Of a DNA stretch of 64,000 nucleotides, positions 24,630-33,467 are shown one piece after another. Every line of letters starts with the position of its first letter. Positions within the stretch are counted from its first letter, which is position 1. The notes beneath the pieces are model-generated. The model saw only the letters and a program-made list of their open reading frames with translations. It had not been told where the DNA came from and searched no databases. The translations under genes were made by a program, and so were the position numbers. Source of the DNA: SZUA-584 sp040768905 (GTDB lineage: Bacteria > Bacillota > Clostridia > Christensenellales > SZUA-584); assembly GCA_040768905.1 (NCBI GenBank), contig JAXGMA010000001.1:1240001-1304000 (forward strand), written 5' to 3'.

Positions 24630-25685
24630 CTATGATTCTTTTACGTCATTCAAGAGCGTTTCACGCCGACGCCGTCTAAGTGAGAAAAGCTCTTCAAGCA
24701 CGACGAGCAGGCTGCCGATGATCAGCATCAGGTAATACGTAAAAAACCGCCAGATAAGCATAGCGATATAAACAGCTTTGCCGAAAACCGGCCCGAAAAA
24801 CAGGAGAAAACCGCCTTCAGCCGCTCCCGCACTGCCCGGAGTGGGGAAAAAGGAAACCGCAAGGTACGCGAGCGCCTGTAAATACAATAGATCGATAAGG
24901 CTGTAAAGCGTATTGCCAAACGCCAGATAAATGAAATATGGTATCGCAAAAAAGAAGGCAAGATTGAAAACGGAAATGAAAAAAGAGCCTATTGCGCGTA
25001 ACTTGTATCGCGAAATATATGAAGCCGCAGTGTGGTAATCGTCTATGGTTTTGCTGAAGGATGCCAGTGTGTTATCGTCGTTTTTAATGATTCTGGCGCG
25101 TGACAACAGACGAATAAGCGCTTCCCCAGTTCTGAGCACGAGTTTTTTGTTTATGATAGTCAGAATAATAGCAAAAACAGCAATAAGATTGAAGACAAAA
25201 CCCAAAGTGGCAAGCCAGAACACTTCATTGTAATTAGCATAATAGTAACTGCCGCGTACGGCCATTGCCGCCACAAACATGGCACACAGCGAAAGCTCAT
25301 AAACCACAAACTTAATACAGACGATACAGGTAGCCGTGCCGACCGGTATATTGTTGCGCCGCATATAAACGACCTGTATGGGCTGGCCGCCGGTTGCGAA
25401 CGGCGTAATCGCCCCATAATAAAGCCCGATGATGCCAACCTTCAGCGAACGTAAAAAAGGCTCGCGCTTATACATATACGAAGTGATATCATGCAATAAC
25501 AGCGCATCTGTGAGCCAGTACAGAAGAAGCATACCTATACAGGCCACAAGCCACCAGACGGAAAAGCTTGCGATAGCGCTGAATACTTCTTCAAGATTTT
25601 GATTGAAAATCGCGATAAGTCCGACTACGACAATGGTGATGCCGATGTATATGATACTGAACAGGTGCTTCCTTTTTTTCTTCAT
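24630..25685 (-). CDS. Lysylphosphatidylglycerol synthase/flippase-like integral membrane protein (UPF0104)
   Basis: Polytopic membrane protein of about 351 residues with roughly eight helices, matching the UPF0104/YbhN group related to the flippase domain of MprF. Landmarks are TDALLLHDI, a conserved GLYYGAITPFATGGQPIQV stretch (near 87-105), and PTPGSAGAAEGGFLLFFG near 290, which is characteristic of the family. The frame opens at a TTG (25721) with no ribosome binding site; the ATG at 25685 gives the expected charged start MKKKRKH. It follows glf and a GT4 enzyme, so transport of a glycolipid across the membrane is a reasonable inference. The substrate is unknown. Confidence 0.83.
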   Translation of the reverse strand: MKKKRKHLFSIIYIGITIVVVGLIAIFNQNLEEVFSAIASFSVWWLVACIGMLLLYWLTDALLLHDITSYMYKREPFLRSLKVGIIGLYYGAITPFATGGQPIQVVYMRRNNIPVGTATCIVCIKFVVYELSLCAMFVAAMAVRGSYYYANYNEVFWLATLGFVFNLIAVFAIILTIINKKLVLRTGEALIRLLSRARIIKNDDNTLASFSKTIDDYHTAASYISRYKLRAIGSFFISVFNLAFFFAIPYFIYLAFGNTLYSLIDLLYLQALAYLAVSFFPTPGSAGAAEGGFLLFFGPVFGKAVYIAMLIWRFFTYYLMLIIGSLLVVLEELFSLRRRRRETLLNDVKES

Positions 25686-25728
25686 CTGCCCCCCAAAAAG
25701 TGCCTTGTGATCATGTCGCAAATTATCT

Positions 25729-26826
25729 TTATGCGGTTTTGATCCGCTTATTGAACAGTTCCAGCGCTGCTTTCACTGCCGCGTCCATATTGTAGTACCT
25801 GTACTCACCAAGCCTTCCTTGGAAAAGCACGTGCGCTTCCTGCTTTGCGCGCTGCGCATACTGCGCGTATAGCGCCTGCTGCTTTGGCATAGGCACAGGA
25901 TAATAGGGCTCCCCATCCCATGTCGGGTATTCTTTTGAGATCACCGTTTTTGAGTGTTTCTGCCCTGTCAGCTTCTTGTATTCAGTAATCCGCGTGAAAT
26001 CATAATCGTTCGGATAATTGACGACGGCCGCAGGCTGGTATTCTTCTGTATCCAGCGTTTCAAAATCAAAACGCAGGCTGCGGTATTTGAGCCTGCCGTA
26101 CTCATGGCCGTAAAACGCATCTATCCTTCCTGTATAGATCAAGGTGCTATAGTTGATGTCGTTTCTGACTTGCTCAAAATCAGTATTGAGAAGCAGCATA
26201 ATATTGGGGTGCGCCGCCATGCGTGCAAACATTTGCGCATAACCATTTACAGGCAGCCCCTGATAGGTGTCCGTAAAATAACGTTCGTCACCGCCAAGGC
26301 GTACCGGAATACGCGCAATCACGGACGGATCCAGTTCATCAGGATAGACGTCCCACTGCTTTTTTGTATAGTATTTAAAAAATTTCTCATAAATGTCCCT
26401 GCCGGCCGCTGCGATCACGACATCCTCGCTTGAGCGTATTGGCCTGTCCGGTTCGGCCATGGATTTTAAGTAATCTTGCGTCTCGGATGCGGACAGGTCA
26501 ACGCCGTAAAGCATGCGCAATGTACGTGCGCAGACGGGAAAAGGCAGGAACTGTCCATCGACATATGAGAGTACACGATGCTGGTAAAGATGCCAGCCGG
26601 TAAATCGCGAAAGATAATCAAAAACTTCTTTTTCTGAGGTGTGAAAAATGTGAGGCCCGTAGTTGTGTACCAAAAGACCGTCAGCGTTGTATTCATCTGC
26701 GCAGTTTCCGCCGATATGTCCGCGCTTTTCGACAACGAGTACGCGCTCATCCATACAGTTTGCGATGCGTTCCGCCACTGTCAACCCGGATATGCCGGCG
26801 CCCACAACCACATATTTACATTCCAA
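25729..26826 (-). CDS. glf: UDP-galactopyranose mutase
   Basis: Glf converts UDP-galactopyranose to UDP-galactofuranose using reduced FAD. It has 365 residues. YVVVGAGISGLTVAERIA is the FAD-binding motif; GGNCADEYN, NYGPHIFHT (conserved active-site His) and YTKKQWDVYPDEL match the mutase family, as do YTGRIDAFYG and the late Arg-rich GRLGEYRYYNMD flavin contacts. The start overlaps the GT4 gene end by 11 nt. Galactofuranose is therefore likely a component of a surface glycan or glycolipid here. Confidence 0.95.
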   Translation of the reverse strand: MECKYVVVGAGISGLTVAERIANCMDERVLVVEKRGHIGGNCADEYNADGLLVHNYGPHIFHTSEKEVFDYLSRFTGWHLYQHRVLSYVDGQFLPFPVCARTLRMLYGVDLSASETQDYLKSMAEPDRPIRSSEDVVIAAAGRDIYEKFFKYYTKKQWDVYPDELDPSVIARIPVRLGGDERYFTDTYQGLPVNGYAQMFARMAAHPNIMLLLNTDFEQVRNDINYSTLIYTGRIDAFYGHEYGRLKYRSLRFDFETLDTEEYQPAAVVNYPNDYDFTRITEYKKLTGQKHSKTVISKEYPTWDGEPYYPVPMPKQQALYAQYAQRAKQEAHVLFQGRLGEYRYYNMDAAVKAALELFNKRIKTA

Positions 26827-28018
26827 TATGCTTTCCTCCGTTGGCCTTGCTTCGATGCCCTCTCTGGTATGTGTCGATCACATATAGATACCGCTCAAAC
26901 GCCAGATCCACGGCATCCTCCCAGCTGCGGTACAGTACCCGCTGCGCATTTTCTCCCACCTGACGTGCATGCGCAGGGTCAGCAATGATCTGTGCTACAG
27001 TATCCGCCATCGACTGCGCGTTGTTTTCCGTAAAAAAACCATCCTGATCCGTGATGCCGTAAGAAGTGCTCGAGCCGCTCACAAAGACCGTCGGGCAGCA
27101 ACATGCCGCGGCCTCGCGCGGTACCAGCGAAGATGTATCATACAGCGACGGAAACAGCATAGCCGTGCTGCGAAGATATATTTTTGTGATCATATCGCGG
27201 TCTGCTATTCTGCCTGCAAATGTCACATTTGCTTCAAGGCCGCTTTCACGTACAATCATCTCCATATCGGGGTGCTTTGCGCCTTCCCCCACAAACAGCA
27301 TATGAAAAGTGGTTCCGCGCTTCTTGAGAAGCGCCAGAGCCTCCAGAAGCATCTTTAAGTTTTTCTGCCAGACAAGCTGGCCGATATAAACAAGCAGCGG
27401 CATATCGTTTTGTATACCGCACATGGCATCGATGTCTCCCAAATCCTTTTCGCCCGGTCTGCAGGGCGCAAGATCGCATCCGTTGCCCATCACGTATACG
27501 GGCCCTTTATATCCATATTCGCGCAGTGTTTCGATGGATGCTTCGTTGACCGTCCATACTTCATCGGCCGTATCGAAAAAAGCCGCGATCTTTGCAAGTA
27601 TGCTTTCTACGATGATTTCGGATTTGAAAGCATCCATAAAGTCTTCCCTGAATTTTGAATGAAACGTGGCGATAAGGGGAATGCCCTGTCTTTTCGCAAT
27701 GCTTCTTGCGGCTATTCCAGTGCTGAAGGGGCAATGTGCATGCACGATATCAAATGGTATCTTTTTCAGCGACATCCAAAACGATGTGGACATCTGAGGA
27801 AATCCGAAACGGTATTCGTTACGCGTTGGAACTTTAAAGGATGCAAAACGGTATACTGGAAAATCATAACTATCATCGGCTTTTGGATGTTTTGGGGTAA
27901 TCACACAACAGGAACCATGCTTCTTGTTCAGCCAATAAGCGTAATTTTTTACTACATTGGCCACGCCATCAATGATTGGCGGAAACGATTCATTAAACTG
28001 TCCTATTGTGAGATCCAT
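26816..28018 (-). CDS. GT4 family glycosyltransferase (diacylglycerol/phosphatidyl-inositol glycosyltransferase-like)
   Basis: GT-B fold glycosyltransferase of 400 residues. The N-terminal GQFNESFPPIIDGVANVVKN loop and HAHCPFSTGIAARSIAKRQGIPLIATFHSKF are typical of family 4 enzymes that glucosylate or mannosylate membrane lipids. The donor-site region YIGQLVWQKNL and FPSLYDTSSLVPREAAACCCP corresponds to the EX7E area, with Asp in place of the first Glu. Ribosome binding site AAGGAGG. First gene of a three-gene unit with glf and the flippase-like gene. A role in building a glycolipid or lipid-linked glycan is inferred from that context. Confidence 0.87.
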   Translation of the reverse strand: MDLTIGQFNESFPPIIDGVANVVKNYAYWLNKKHGSCCVITPKHPKADDSYDFPVYRFASFKVPTRNEYRFGFPQMSTSFWMSLKKIPFDIVHAHCPFSTGIAARSIAKRQGIPLIATFHSKFREDFMDAFKSEIIVESILAKIAAFFDTADEVWTVNEASIETLREYGYKGPVYVMGNGCDLAPCRPGEKDLGDIDAMCGIQNDMPLLVYIGQLVWQKNLKMLLEALALLKKRGTTFHMLFVGEGAKHPDMEMIVRESGLEANVTFAGRIADRDMITKIYLRSTAMLFPSLYDTSSLVPREAAACCCPTVFVSGSSTSYGITDQDGFFTENNAQSMADTVAQIIADPAHARQVGENAQRVLYRSWEDAVDLAFERYLYVIDTYQRGHRSKANGGKHIGM

Positions 28019-28070
28019 TTTACAGCAAGCCTCCTTAAGGCCATTTCCTCATTTTCTAGAAGTCTATATC

Positions 28071-28098
28071 ATTATAGCAAAATGTTAAAAAAATTCAA
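28071..28098 (-). promoter_or_regulatory. SigA promoter of the GT4-glf-flippase unit
   Basis: On the minus strand TTGAAT (28098-28093), a 16-nt spacer and a perfect TATAAT (28076-28071) lie about 53 nt before the GT4 start. Confidence 0.7.
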
Positions 28099-28147
28099 TG
28101 GCAGCTATTGTCGTGATTTTTTACTTGTTTCCTAAATACTTTCTATT

Positions 28148-28444
28148 TTACCGTAAATGAAGTCTTTCATTCGCGATCTTGATGATGTCCGCGATAAAAT
28201 CTCCGATCAAAGGAAGGTTGTTGAGAAACGTCTGCTGCAGCAGATACAACACCAGAGCGCCCAGCAGCGTAAAACCCACCGCGATCCCCAAGCCCCGTGC
28301 AAGCCCTCCCGCAAAACCGATCCAGAGCATACGTTTCGTGTTATTAAGATGCACAAGATAATCTGCGAGTTTTAATTTTTCGAGCATCAAAGCAAGTTCA
28401 TTGAGCCGTCTCCCGGTTTCGCATTGTGCCTTTTTTCTGCGCAT
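28148..28444 (-). CDS. Small membrane protein, DUF5665-like
   Basis: Protein of 98 residues: a basic N-terminus (MRRKKAQ), a helix ELALMLEKLKLADYLVHLNNTKRMLW and a hydrophobic part FAGGLARGLGIAVGFTLLGALVLYLL, ending DFIADIIKIANERLHLR. This fits DUF5665, a small clostridial membrane family without known function. A frame opening at 28495 adds an unsupported basic stretch; AAAGGAAGG lies directly before the ATG at 28444. It lies between divIVA and the glycosyltransferase unit. Confidence 0.7.
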   Translation of the reverse strand: MRRKKAQCETGRRLNELALMLEKLKLADYLVHLNNTKRMLWIGFAGGLARGLGIAVGFTLLGALVLYLLQQTFLNNLPLIGDFIADIIKIANERLHLR

Positions 28445-28563
28445 ACGCCTTCCTTTCAGGGTTAGTTTGGGTATTTTGCGCAGAAAAATACGCAACCGGC
28501 TTTATGCAGCATAGCACAAATAAAGACGCTTTGCTACCGATGCGCATACATTTTTTCGGGTCT

Positions 28564-29487
28564 TCAATCCAGAATATCATCGATAAGAGATTTGAATTCT
28601 TCTTCTTCTTTTATATCCTTAAATACCGGCCCTGTTCCATCCTGAGACGCGCCGGATTCGTAAAGCCAGGAATAATCGCTGTAAACTTTGCTCTCTTCCG
28701 GCTTCTGCGCGCTGCTGAAATCTGCATCGTCAGATGTTTCCGGCTCTTTAAAATCTGGTGTTTGCTCAGCTGTTTTCGGCTCTTCAAAAGCTGGGTTTTC
28801 GATATCGTTGAGCGCCCTGTTGATCTCATGGAGTTCCATATAAACATCTTTATCATCAGCCGGCTTTAAGACGGTTTCCTGTTGCTCATCCAATTCCTTA
28901 ATCGAATCATCCTTAGCAGGCTCAAGATCTTTCATGTTTTCGGCTTCGATTTCTTTTAAGCTTTGCGCAATGTTCCTGTCTATTTTATCAAGAGCATCTG
29001 TATTGATGCCGCCAAGAGGCGCTGCATCTTTTCCGAAATAGCTTTGGTACGTCTGCTCAAAATAAGCGGCCTGCGCGTTGACCATATTGGCAAAATTTGA
29101 TGCAAACCCCTGGGCGCACGCCTTTAATTCTTCGAGGCGGTTTTGTGCCTCAGACAGATCACGCGTTGTCTGCTCTGCCCGGCTTTTTGCTGTGCTTTCT
29201 GCGCTGCTGATAATAAGCTCTGCCTTATGCGTGGCTTCGCTGATGATACGTTCAGATGATTTTTGTGCGGAAACCAATGTTTTCATGATGGTTTCTTCGG
29301 TATTTTTAACTTTGAGGAGCTGTTCCTTTGCAGTCTCAAGCTCATCTTTGATTGCAGCTGTTTCTGTTTGGATCGCTTTAAACTCGTCAATGATTAAATC
29401 CAAAAATTTATCGACTTCGTCTTCATCATACCCTTTGAAAGACTTTTTGAACGTCTTTTCCAATATGTCTTTGACTGTGAGAGGCAC
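28564..29487 (-). CDS. divIVA: DivIVA domain protein
   Basis: DivIVA proteins bind negatively curved membrane at poles and septa and recruit division, wall or chromosome-anchoring factors. The N-terminal membrane-binding motif is clear (PLTVKDILEKTFKKSFKGYDEDEVDKFLD), followed by a long coiled coil (about 33-140). The C-terminal half (about 165-307) is unusually long, acidic and low in complexity for a 307-residue protein, with EPETSDDADFS-type stretches. It follows sepF and yggS, as in the ylm cluster of Gram-positive bacteria. Confidence 0.92.
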   Translation of the reverse strand: MPLTVKDILEKTFKKSFKGYDEDEVDKFLDLIIDEFKAIQTETAAIKDELETAKEQLLKVKNTEETIMKTLVSAQKSSERIISEATHKAELIISSAESTAKSRAEQTTRDLSEAQNRLEELKACAQGFASNFANMVNAQAAYFEQTYQSYFGKDAAPLGGINTDALDKIDRNIAQSLKEIEAENMKDLEPAKDDSIKELDEQQETVLKPADDKDVYMELHEINRALNDIENPAFEEPKTAEQTPDFKEPETSDDADFSSAQKPEESKVYSDYSWLYESGASQDGTGPVFKDIKEEEEFKSLIDDILD

Positions 29488-29557
29488 AATATTTTCCCCC
29501 TTTATGTTATTCGCAAGCTTTTATCTTAATATTGCCGCATAAACAACAGGCTATACG

Positions 29558-29591
29558 CGGCATGCCGCAAGATGTTTCTTGCGGCATGCCG
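29558..29591. repeat. Perfect 15-bp inverted repeat between sepF and divIVA
   Basis: CGGCATGCCGCAAGA and its exact reverse complement flank a TGTT tetraloop. The arms contain an internal GGCATGCC palindrome. No U-run follows on the transcribed strand, so it is not a textbook terminator. Confidence 0.85.
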
Positions 29592-29608
29592 TAATCGTTG
29601 TTTATCCT

Positions 29609-30076
29609 TTACTCAAACCTGCGAAAACCTTCCCTGCTTCCGCGTTCGTCAACACTTTGCATCACATCGACATTAGAAGGCGCCACCACGAAAATGCTTC
29701 TTGCAACTTTTTTGAGATCGCCTCCGAGTGAATATACTGCGCCGCCGATAAAGTCTATGATTCTTTGCGCAAGCTCCCTGTCTAGCTCATCTAGGTTCAT
29801 GATGACCGGTTTTCTTGCCTTTAAGTTGTCAATAATGGCTTCCGCTTCTTCGTAGCTGCATGGCTGGAAAACCAACATGCGCATCTTTGCGGCAGAATTA
29901 GGCATCCCGATCACTTTTGTGGATTGCTTGCGCCTTGAAAAACGCTGTTCCTCGGGTTCCTGCACTTCTTCTTCTTCAAAGAAGCCCTCGTCTCCATCCA
30001 TCATTTCATCGCCCTCATACTCTTCTTCTTCAAGGCCGACCGCATCAAGGATACGGTTAAAAAAACCTCTCGCCAT
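29609..30076 (-). CDS. sepF: Cell division protein SepF
   Basis: SepF ties FtsZ filaments to the membrane and shapes the septum. The N-terminus MARGFFNRILDAVGL is the amphipathic membrane anchor. An acidic linker (EEEEYEGDEMMDGDEGFFEEEE) precedes the SepF core (about 60-140) with CSYEEAEAIIDNLKARKPVIMNL and RIIDFIGGAVYSLGGDLKKVARSIFVVAP. Length of 155 residues is normal. It lies between yggS and divIVA; the usual ylmG and ylmH genes are missing here. Confidence 0.94.
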   Translation of the reverse strand: MARGFFNRILDAVGLEEEEYEGDEMMDGDEGFFEEEEVQEPEEQRFSRRKQSTKVIGMPNSAAKMRMLVFQPCSYEEAEAIIDNLKARKPVIMNLDELDRELAQRIIDFIGGAVYSLGGDLKKVARSIFVVAPSNVDVMQSVDERGSREGFRRFE

Positions 30077-30099
30077 AATATTGTAACCCCCTGAAAATT

Positions 30100-30783
30100 T
30101 TAATTTGACCTCGCCCCAAACACGGCCGTTCCAATCCTGACCACATTTGAGCCTTCTTCTATAGCAGCTTCAAAGTCATCCGACATACCCATAGACAGAT
30201 ACGAAAAATCAGGGCAATCCTGCTTGAACTTCTCGAAAAGCTCACGCATTTTTATAAAATACGGTCTGTTGTCATCCGCATGGACCGGAATTGGCGGCAA
30301 TGCCATCAACCCCTTGATGCAGACGCTCCTCATCACAGACAGCTGGTCAAGAAAACGTTCAAGGTCTTCTTCGTATACTCCTGCTTTTGTCGGTTCTTTC
30401 GCAATGTTGAGCTGCACAAGCGCAGAAATCTCCGTGCCATTCTTTTCGCACTGTATTTCAAGTTCCTGCGCCAGAGAAAGCCTGTCCAGCGAATGCAGCA
30501 GGTAAACCCCGTCAAGGATAAACCTTACTTTGTTACGTTGCAACGGCCCGATGATGTGCCAGTTTAAATGTTCTGAAATTACCTCACGTTTTTTCAGATA
30601 TTCCTGGACACGATTTTCACCAAAATCCCGTATGCCGGCTTCTACAGCCTGTTCAACGGCATCGGCGCCCACCGTTTTGCTGACCGCCACGATCGTAATA
30701 TCGCTTCCCGTTCTACCCGTTTTTTTTGCGCTGACATCAACCCTTTCTTTTATATTATTTATGTTGCTTTGTATATCGGTCAT
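30100..30783 (-). CDS. YggS family pyridoxal phosphate-binding protein
   Basis: YggS/PROSC proteins bind PLP and help in vitamin B6 and amino/keto acid homeostasis; they have no known catalytic activity. The 227-residue single-domain TIM barrel has the PLP lysine in IVAVSKTVGADAV (near residue 35), FGENRVQEYLKK and WHIIGPLQRNKV, and ends SMGMSDDFEAAIEEGSNVVRIGTAVFG. It lies just before sepF, matching the ylmE position. Confidence 0.93.
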   Translation of the reverse strand: MTDIQSNINNIKERVDVSAKKTGRTGSDITIVAVSKTVGADAVEQAVEAGIRDFGENRVQEYLKKREVISEHLNWHIIGPLQRNKVRFILDGVYLLHSLDRLSLAQELEIQCEKNGTEISALVQLNIAKEPTKAGVYEEDLERFLDQLSVMRSVCIKGLMALPPIPVHADDNRPYFIKMRELFEKFKQDCPDFSYLSMGMSDDFEAAIEEGSNVVRIGTAVFGARSN

Positions 30784-30809
30784 TTACCGTTCCGCCTTTA
30801 ACCGGTGGC

Positions 30810-32051
30810 TTATTTGTAGATCTTAGAGCCGATATCCAACGAAGGCTGCCCTTCTAAGTTTTGTATGAGCACATTGTCCCCATCGTTTGCCACCACTTGA
30901 ACCGGAATAAACTGCCCGCTTACTGTTTCTATGAAATCTTCACTGTCGATAGTCTGAATGCTGCTTTTCGGCACACGCAGCGCTTCCTGTATACCGTAGA
31001 TCCGCGCTGAAACGCGCCTTTCACCAAGCAGCGGGCCAATATTATCCTGTACTATTATAGTATACACGAAACCTTCTCTTTGTTCAAGCTTTGTGACATC
31101 ATAAACAAGGCCTGTATACTGATTTTGTAAAAAATCCTCAAAAACAATGGAAAAACTGTTACCTAAATGCATTTCTGGTATATGCTTGTCGCTCAAAAGG
31201 ACCACAAACCACTCATCCTGATTGACAACACGGTACAGCGGCGCATAAGCCTGGTCCTTTTCCGGTGTCGCCACCGTTTTCCCCGCAAAAACTTCCTCAA
31301 GCCCGGCGCGTGTGAAGCTTCCGATATTCTGTTTGGCCATAAGAGGCTCACAGCCGTCGAAATAAAAGCTCACCAAACCGTTTTCCTTTGCCGAAAGATG
31401 GCTGCGCCATTGCGCAAACAAGCTCAGCATCTCAGCTTCTGAGGCATAGTAGCCTCTGAGCTGTTCATCCGGAACCGTCACGCTTTTCAGGTAGGCCATG
31501 CGTTCATTGAGCAAGCCTTCCATGTCGCGTTCGAGGCCAAGCACAGCGGAGTGCCTTTCCTCAACGACTGCCTGCTGTATCTTAAGCGCCGTATCATCTA
31601 CCATTGCATTTATTTCGATCAGTTTCTCATCGATGATGCCCGCACGCCGGACTTCAGTCTGGTGCTTGAGGATGGATTTTTGCAGCTCGAGCAGTTTGGA
31701 AAGCGTCTCGTCATTATAGCCCCAGGCATACACTTCAATGATGGGGTCACCGACATGTACAAACTGGCCTTCCGTCGCGATATATTTCGTTTTCCCGTAA
31801 TTTTTTGCCTCGTAGACAATCTCGTCGCGAACGATCAATCCATTGAAAGTTTCGTCGAAACTAGCCTCTGCCCATTCAACTGTTGTGGTTGGCCGCACCT
31901 GCAGCAACAACACAAGAACCGCAATGAGCACCCCCAAGGAAGCAAACAATATCACAAAAAACTTAAATCTCGGTCTGCGTCTTGATGAGGGGTTCCTGTA
32001 TGTTCCGGTTTTTCTATAGTAACTGGCCTGTGGTCTTTTTCTGACTGCCAT
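30810..32051 (-). CDS. HlyD-like membrane-anchored protein
   Basis: Protein of 413 residues with a basic cytoplasmic N-terminus (PSSRRRPRFKF), one membrane helix (FFVILFASLGVLIAVLVLLL, about 31-50), and a HlyD/biotinyl-lipoyl-like outer part: YIATEGQFVHVGDPIIEVYAWG, then a helical hairpin (about 120-220) and beta-rich remainder. It is usually annotated as a HlyD family adaptor in clostridial ylm clusters, but no transporter genes are adjacent. The neighbours yggS, sepF and divIVA suggest a role at the division site or cell envelope. Function is not established. Confidence 0.72.
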   Translation of the reverse strand: MAVRKRPQASYYRKTGTYRNPSSRRRPRFKFFVILFASLGVLIAVLVLLLQVRPTTTVEWAEASFDETFNGLIVRDEIVYEAKNYGKTKYIATEGQFVHVGDPIIEVYAWGYNDETLSKLLELQKSILKHQTEVRRAGIIDEKLIEINAMVDDTALKIQQAVVEERHSAVLGLERDMEGLLNERMAYLKSVTVPDEQLRGYYASEAEMLSLFAQWRSHLSAKENGLVSFYFDGCEPLMAKQNIGSFTRAGLEEVFAGKTVATPEKDQAYAPLYRVVNQDEWFVVLLSDKHIPEMHLGNSFSIVFEDFLQNQYTGLVYDVTKLEQREGFVYTIIVQDNIGPLLGERRVSARIYGIQEALRVPKSSIQTIDSEDFIETVSGQFIPVQVVANDGDNVLIQNLEGQPSLDIGSKIYK

Positions 32052-32163
32052 CCATACCCCTTCTTATGTTTACCTACATGACTTATTCTCTGTCAAGCAA
32101 GAAATACCTTTGACTATGATTAAAAAATAAGCGCGAATAAGCGCAAGTATGACCGATATAATG

Positions 32164-32559
32164 TCATAAAGCTATTTTGACTTCCACACTGTTCCCGCTA
32201 AGGTTATATTTGATATCCTCACAAAGCGCCCGAACGATCATAAGCCCGCGCCCGCGTTCCTTAAGCAGCACATCATGGTTTCTGTGGGCAGGCTCAGCGT
32301 GCGCAAAACCGCTTCCTCCGTCAATGACGCCGATACAAAGCTTGTTGCCGACGATATCAGCACGAAAAAAAACAGGCAGCTTCGCTGTAGGATGCGCATG
32401 CTCAAAACTGTTTACCAACAGTTCATTAATGATCAGCGCTATATCGTATCTGCGTTCTTCACTCAAGACAATTTGTTTCTCCACACCGCAAAGAACACCT
32501 TTGGCTACCTTTTTTATATCATCTATAGTTGTCAGCACATACCGGCTAGAATAATTCAT
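32164..32559 (-). CDS. Stand-alone HATPase_c protein (serine kinase/anti-sigma type, intact motifs)
   Basis: GHKL ATPase of 131 residues. The N-box NELLVNSFEHA (Glu-46, Asn-50), G1 box DGGSGF (Asp-80) and G2 box RGRGLMIV (103-106) are complete, so ATP and Mg binding are expected. Such proteins act as anti-sigma factors or kinases of STAS proteins. It lies 95 nt downstream of the SigB-like sigma gene, whose own RsbW-like protein lacks some of these residues. It may supply the kinase function for the module. A GAGG box precedes the ATG. Confidence 0.85.
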   Translation of the reverse strand: MNYSSRYVLTTIDDIKKVAKGVLCGVEKQIVLSEERRYDIALIINELLVNSFEHAHPTAKLPVFFRADIVGNKLCIGVIDGGSGFAHAEPAHRNHDVLLKERGRGLMIVRALCEDIKYNLSGNSVEVKIAL

Positions 32560-32654
32560 AAAGCCTCAAAAGCACAAAATTTACAACTCATAAAAATAAG
32601 TGTGCAGCCGTGCTTCTCCACCCTTTATATACCCTTAAGCCTGTATCTTTAAAC

Positions 32655-33398
32655 TTATTTCTCGTAGAAATTTCTAAGCTTAATCAATATCCTGCGTTCT
32701 ATACGCGAGACGAACATCTGTGAAACACCCAAAGATGCAGCCACTTCGCGCTGGCTTTTATCACCCACGTAGCGTTGATTGATCACTTGCTTTTCCAAAT
32801 CATTCAGATGCTCAAAGCAATAGGCAAGAAAATCTCGGTCCTCGATCTTTTCATAGGCGTTATCGGTGTTTCCTGCAAGCTTGATGAACTTTGCATCCTC
32901 ATTGAGCGCCATGTAGCTATCCAGAGACGCCGCGTAGCCCGCGGTTTGCGCTTCCATCAGCTCGAGCACACGCTCAACTGAAATCTCCAGATAGCATGAG
33001 ATCTGCTCGGGCGTCGCGCTGCGGCCGTAATTTGCTGCCAGGGTGCTTTTTGCATCTTCAAGTTTTCTGATCATCTCGCTCTCCCGGCGGGAAATACGTA
33101 CCATGCGGGTCTTGTCCCGGAAGTAATTCTTTATTTCTCCGACAAGCGTCGGCGTCGCAAAGCTTGCGAATTTTACACCGCGCCCGGTTTCATAGCGGTC
33201 AAGCGCTTTGACAAGCGCTAACGCCGCCACTTGGTAGAGGTCATCATATTCGACGCCTCTGCCAGCAAACTTCTTCGCTACTATTTCGGCTATATACAAA
33301 AACTTTTCAAGAATGTGATTCCTCAAGGCCTCGTCCCTTGATCGCTCATACTCCTCAAAAAGTGCCTGTTCTGTCATTTCCGGCATTTGTGCGCACAT
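32655..33398 (-). CDS. RNA polymerase sigma factor, SigB/SigF/SigG family
   Basis: Sigma-70 type factor of 247 residues. Region 2 reads YDDLYQVAALALVKALDRYETGRGVKFASFATPTLVGEIKNYFRD, region 3 MVRISRRESEMIRKLEDA, and region 4 QREVAASLGVSQMFVSRIERRILIKLR. This is the SigB/SigF/SigG subclass. The order STAS protein, ATPase, sigma is shared by rsbV-rsbW-sigB and spoIIAA-spoIIAB-sigF. I favour a SigB-like stress factor because the STAS protein has DSTGLG and the ATPase is short and degenerate, unlike SpoIIAB, but SigF is not excluded. Confidence 0.85.
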   Translation of the reverse strand: MCAQMPEMTEQALFEEYERSRDEALRNHILEKFLYIAEIVAKKFAGRGVEYDDLYQVAALALVKALDRYETGRGVKFASFATPTLVGEIKNYFRDKTRMVRISRRESEMIRKLEDAKSTLAANYGRSATPEQISCYLEISVERVLELMEAQTAGYAASLDSYMALNEDAKFIKLAGNTDNAYEKIEDRDFLAYCFEHLNDLEKQVINQRYVGDKSQREVAASLGVSQMFVSRIERRILIKLRNFYEK

Positions 33399-33467
33399 AG
33401 ACTTTTTAAGACCACCCCTTAGAGCTTTGCAGCTGCTGACACCCCGTACTGAAAAATATCAAAAATC

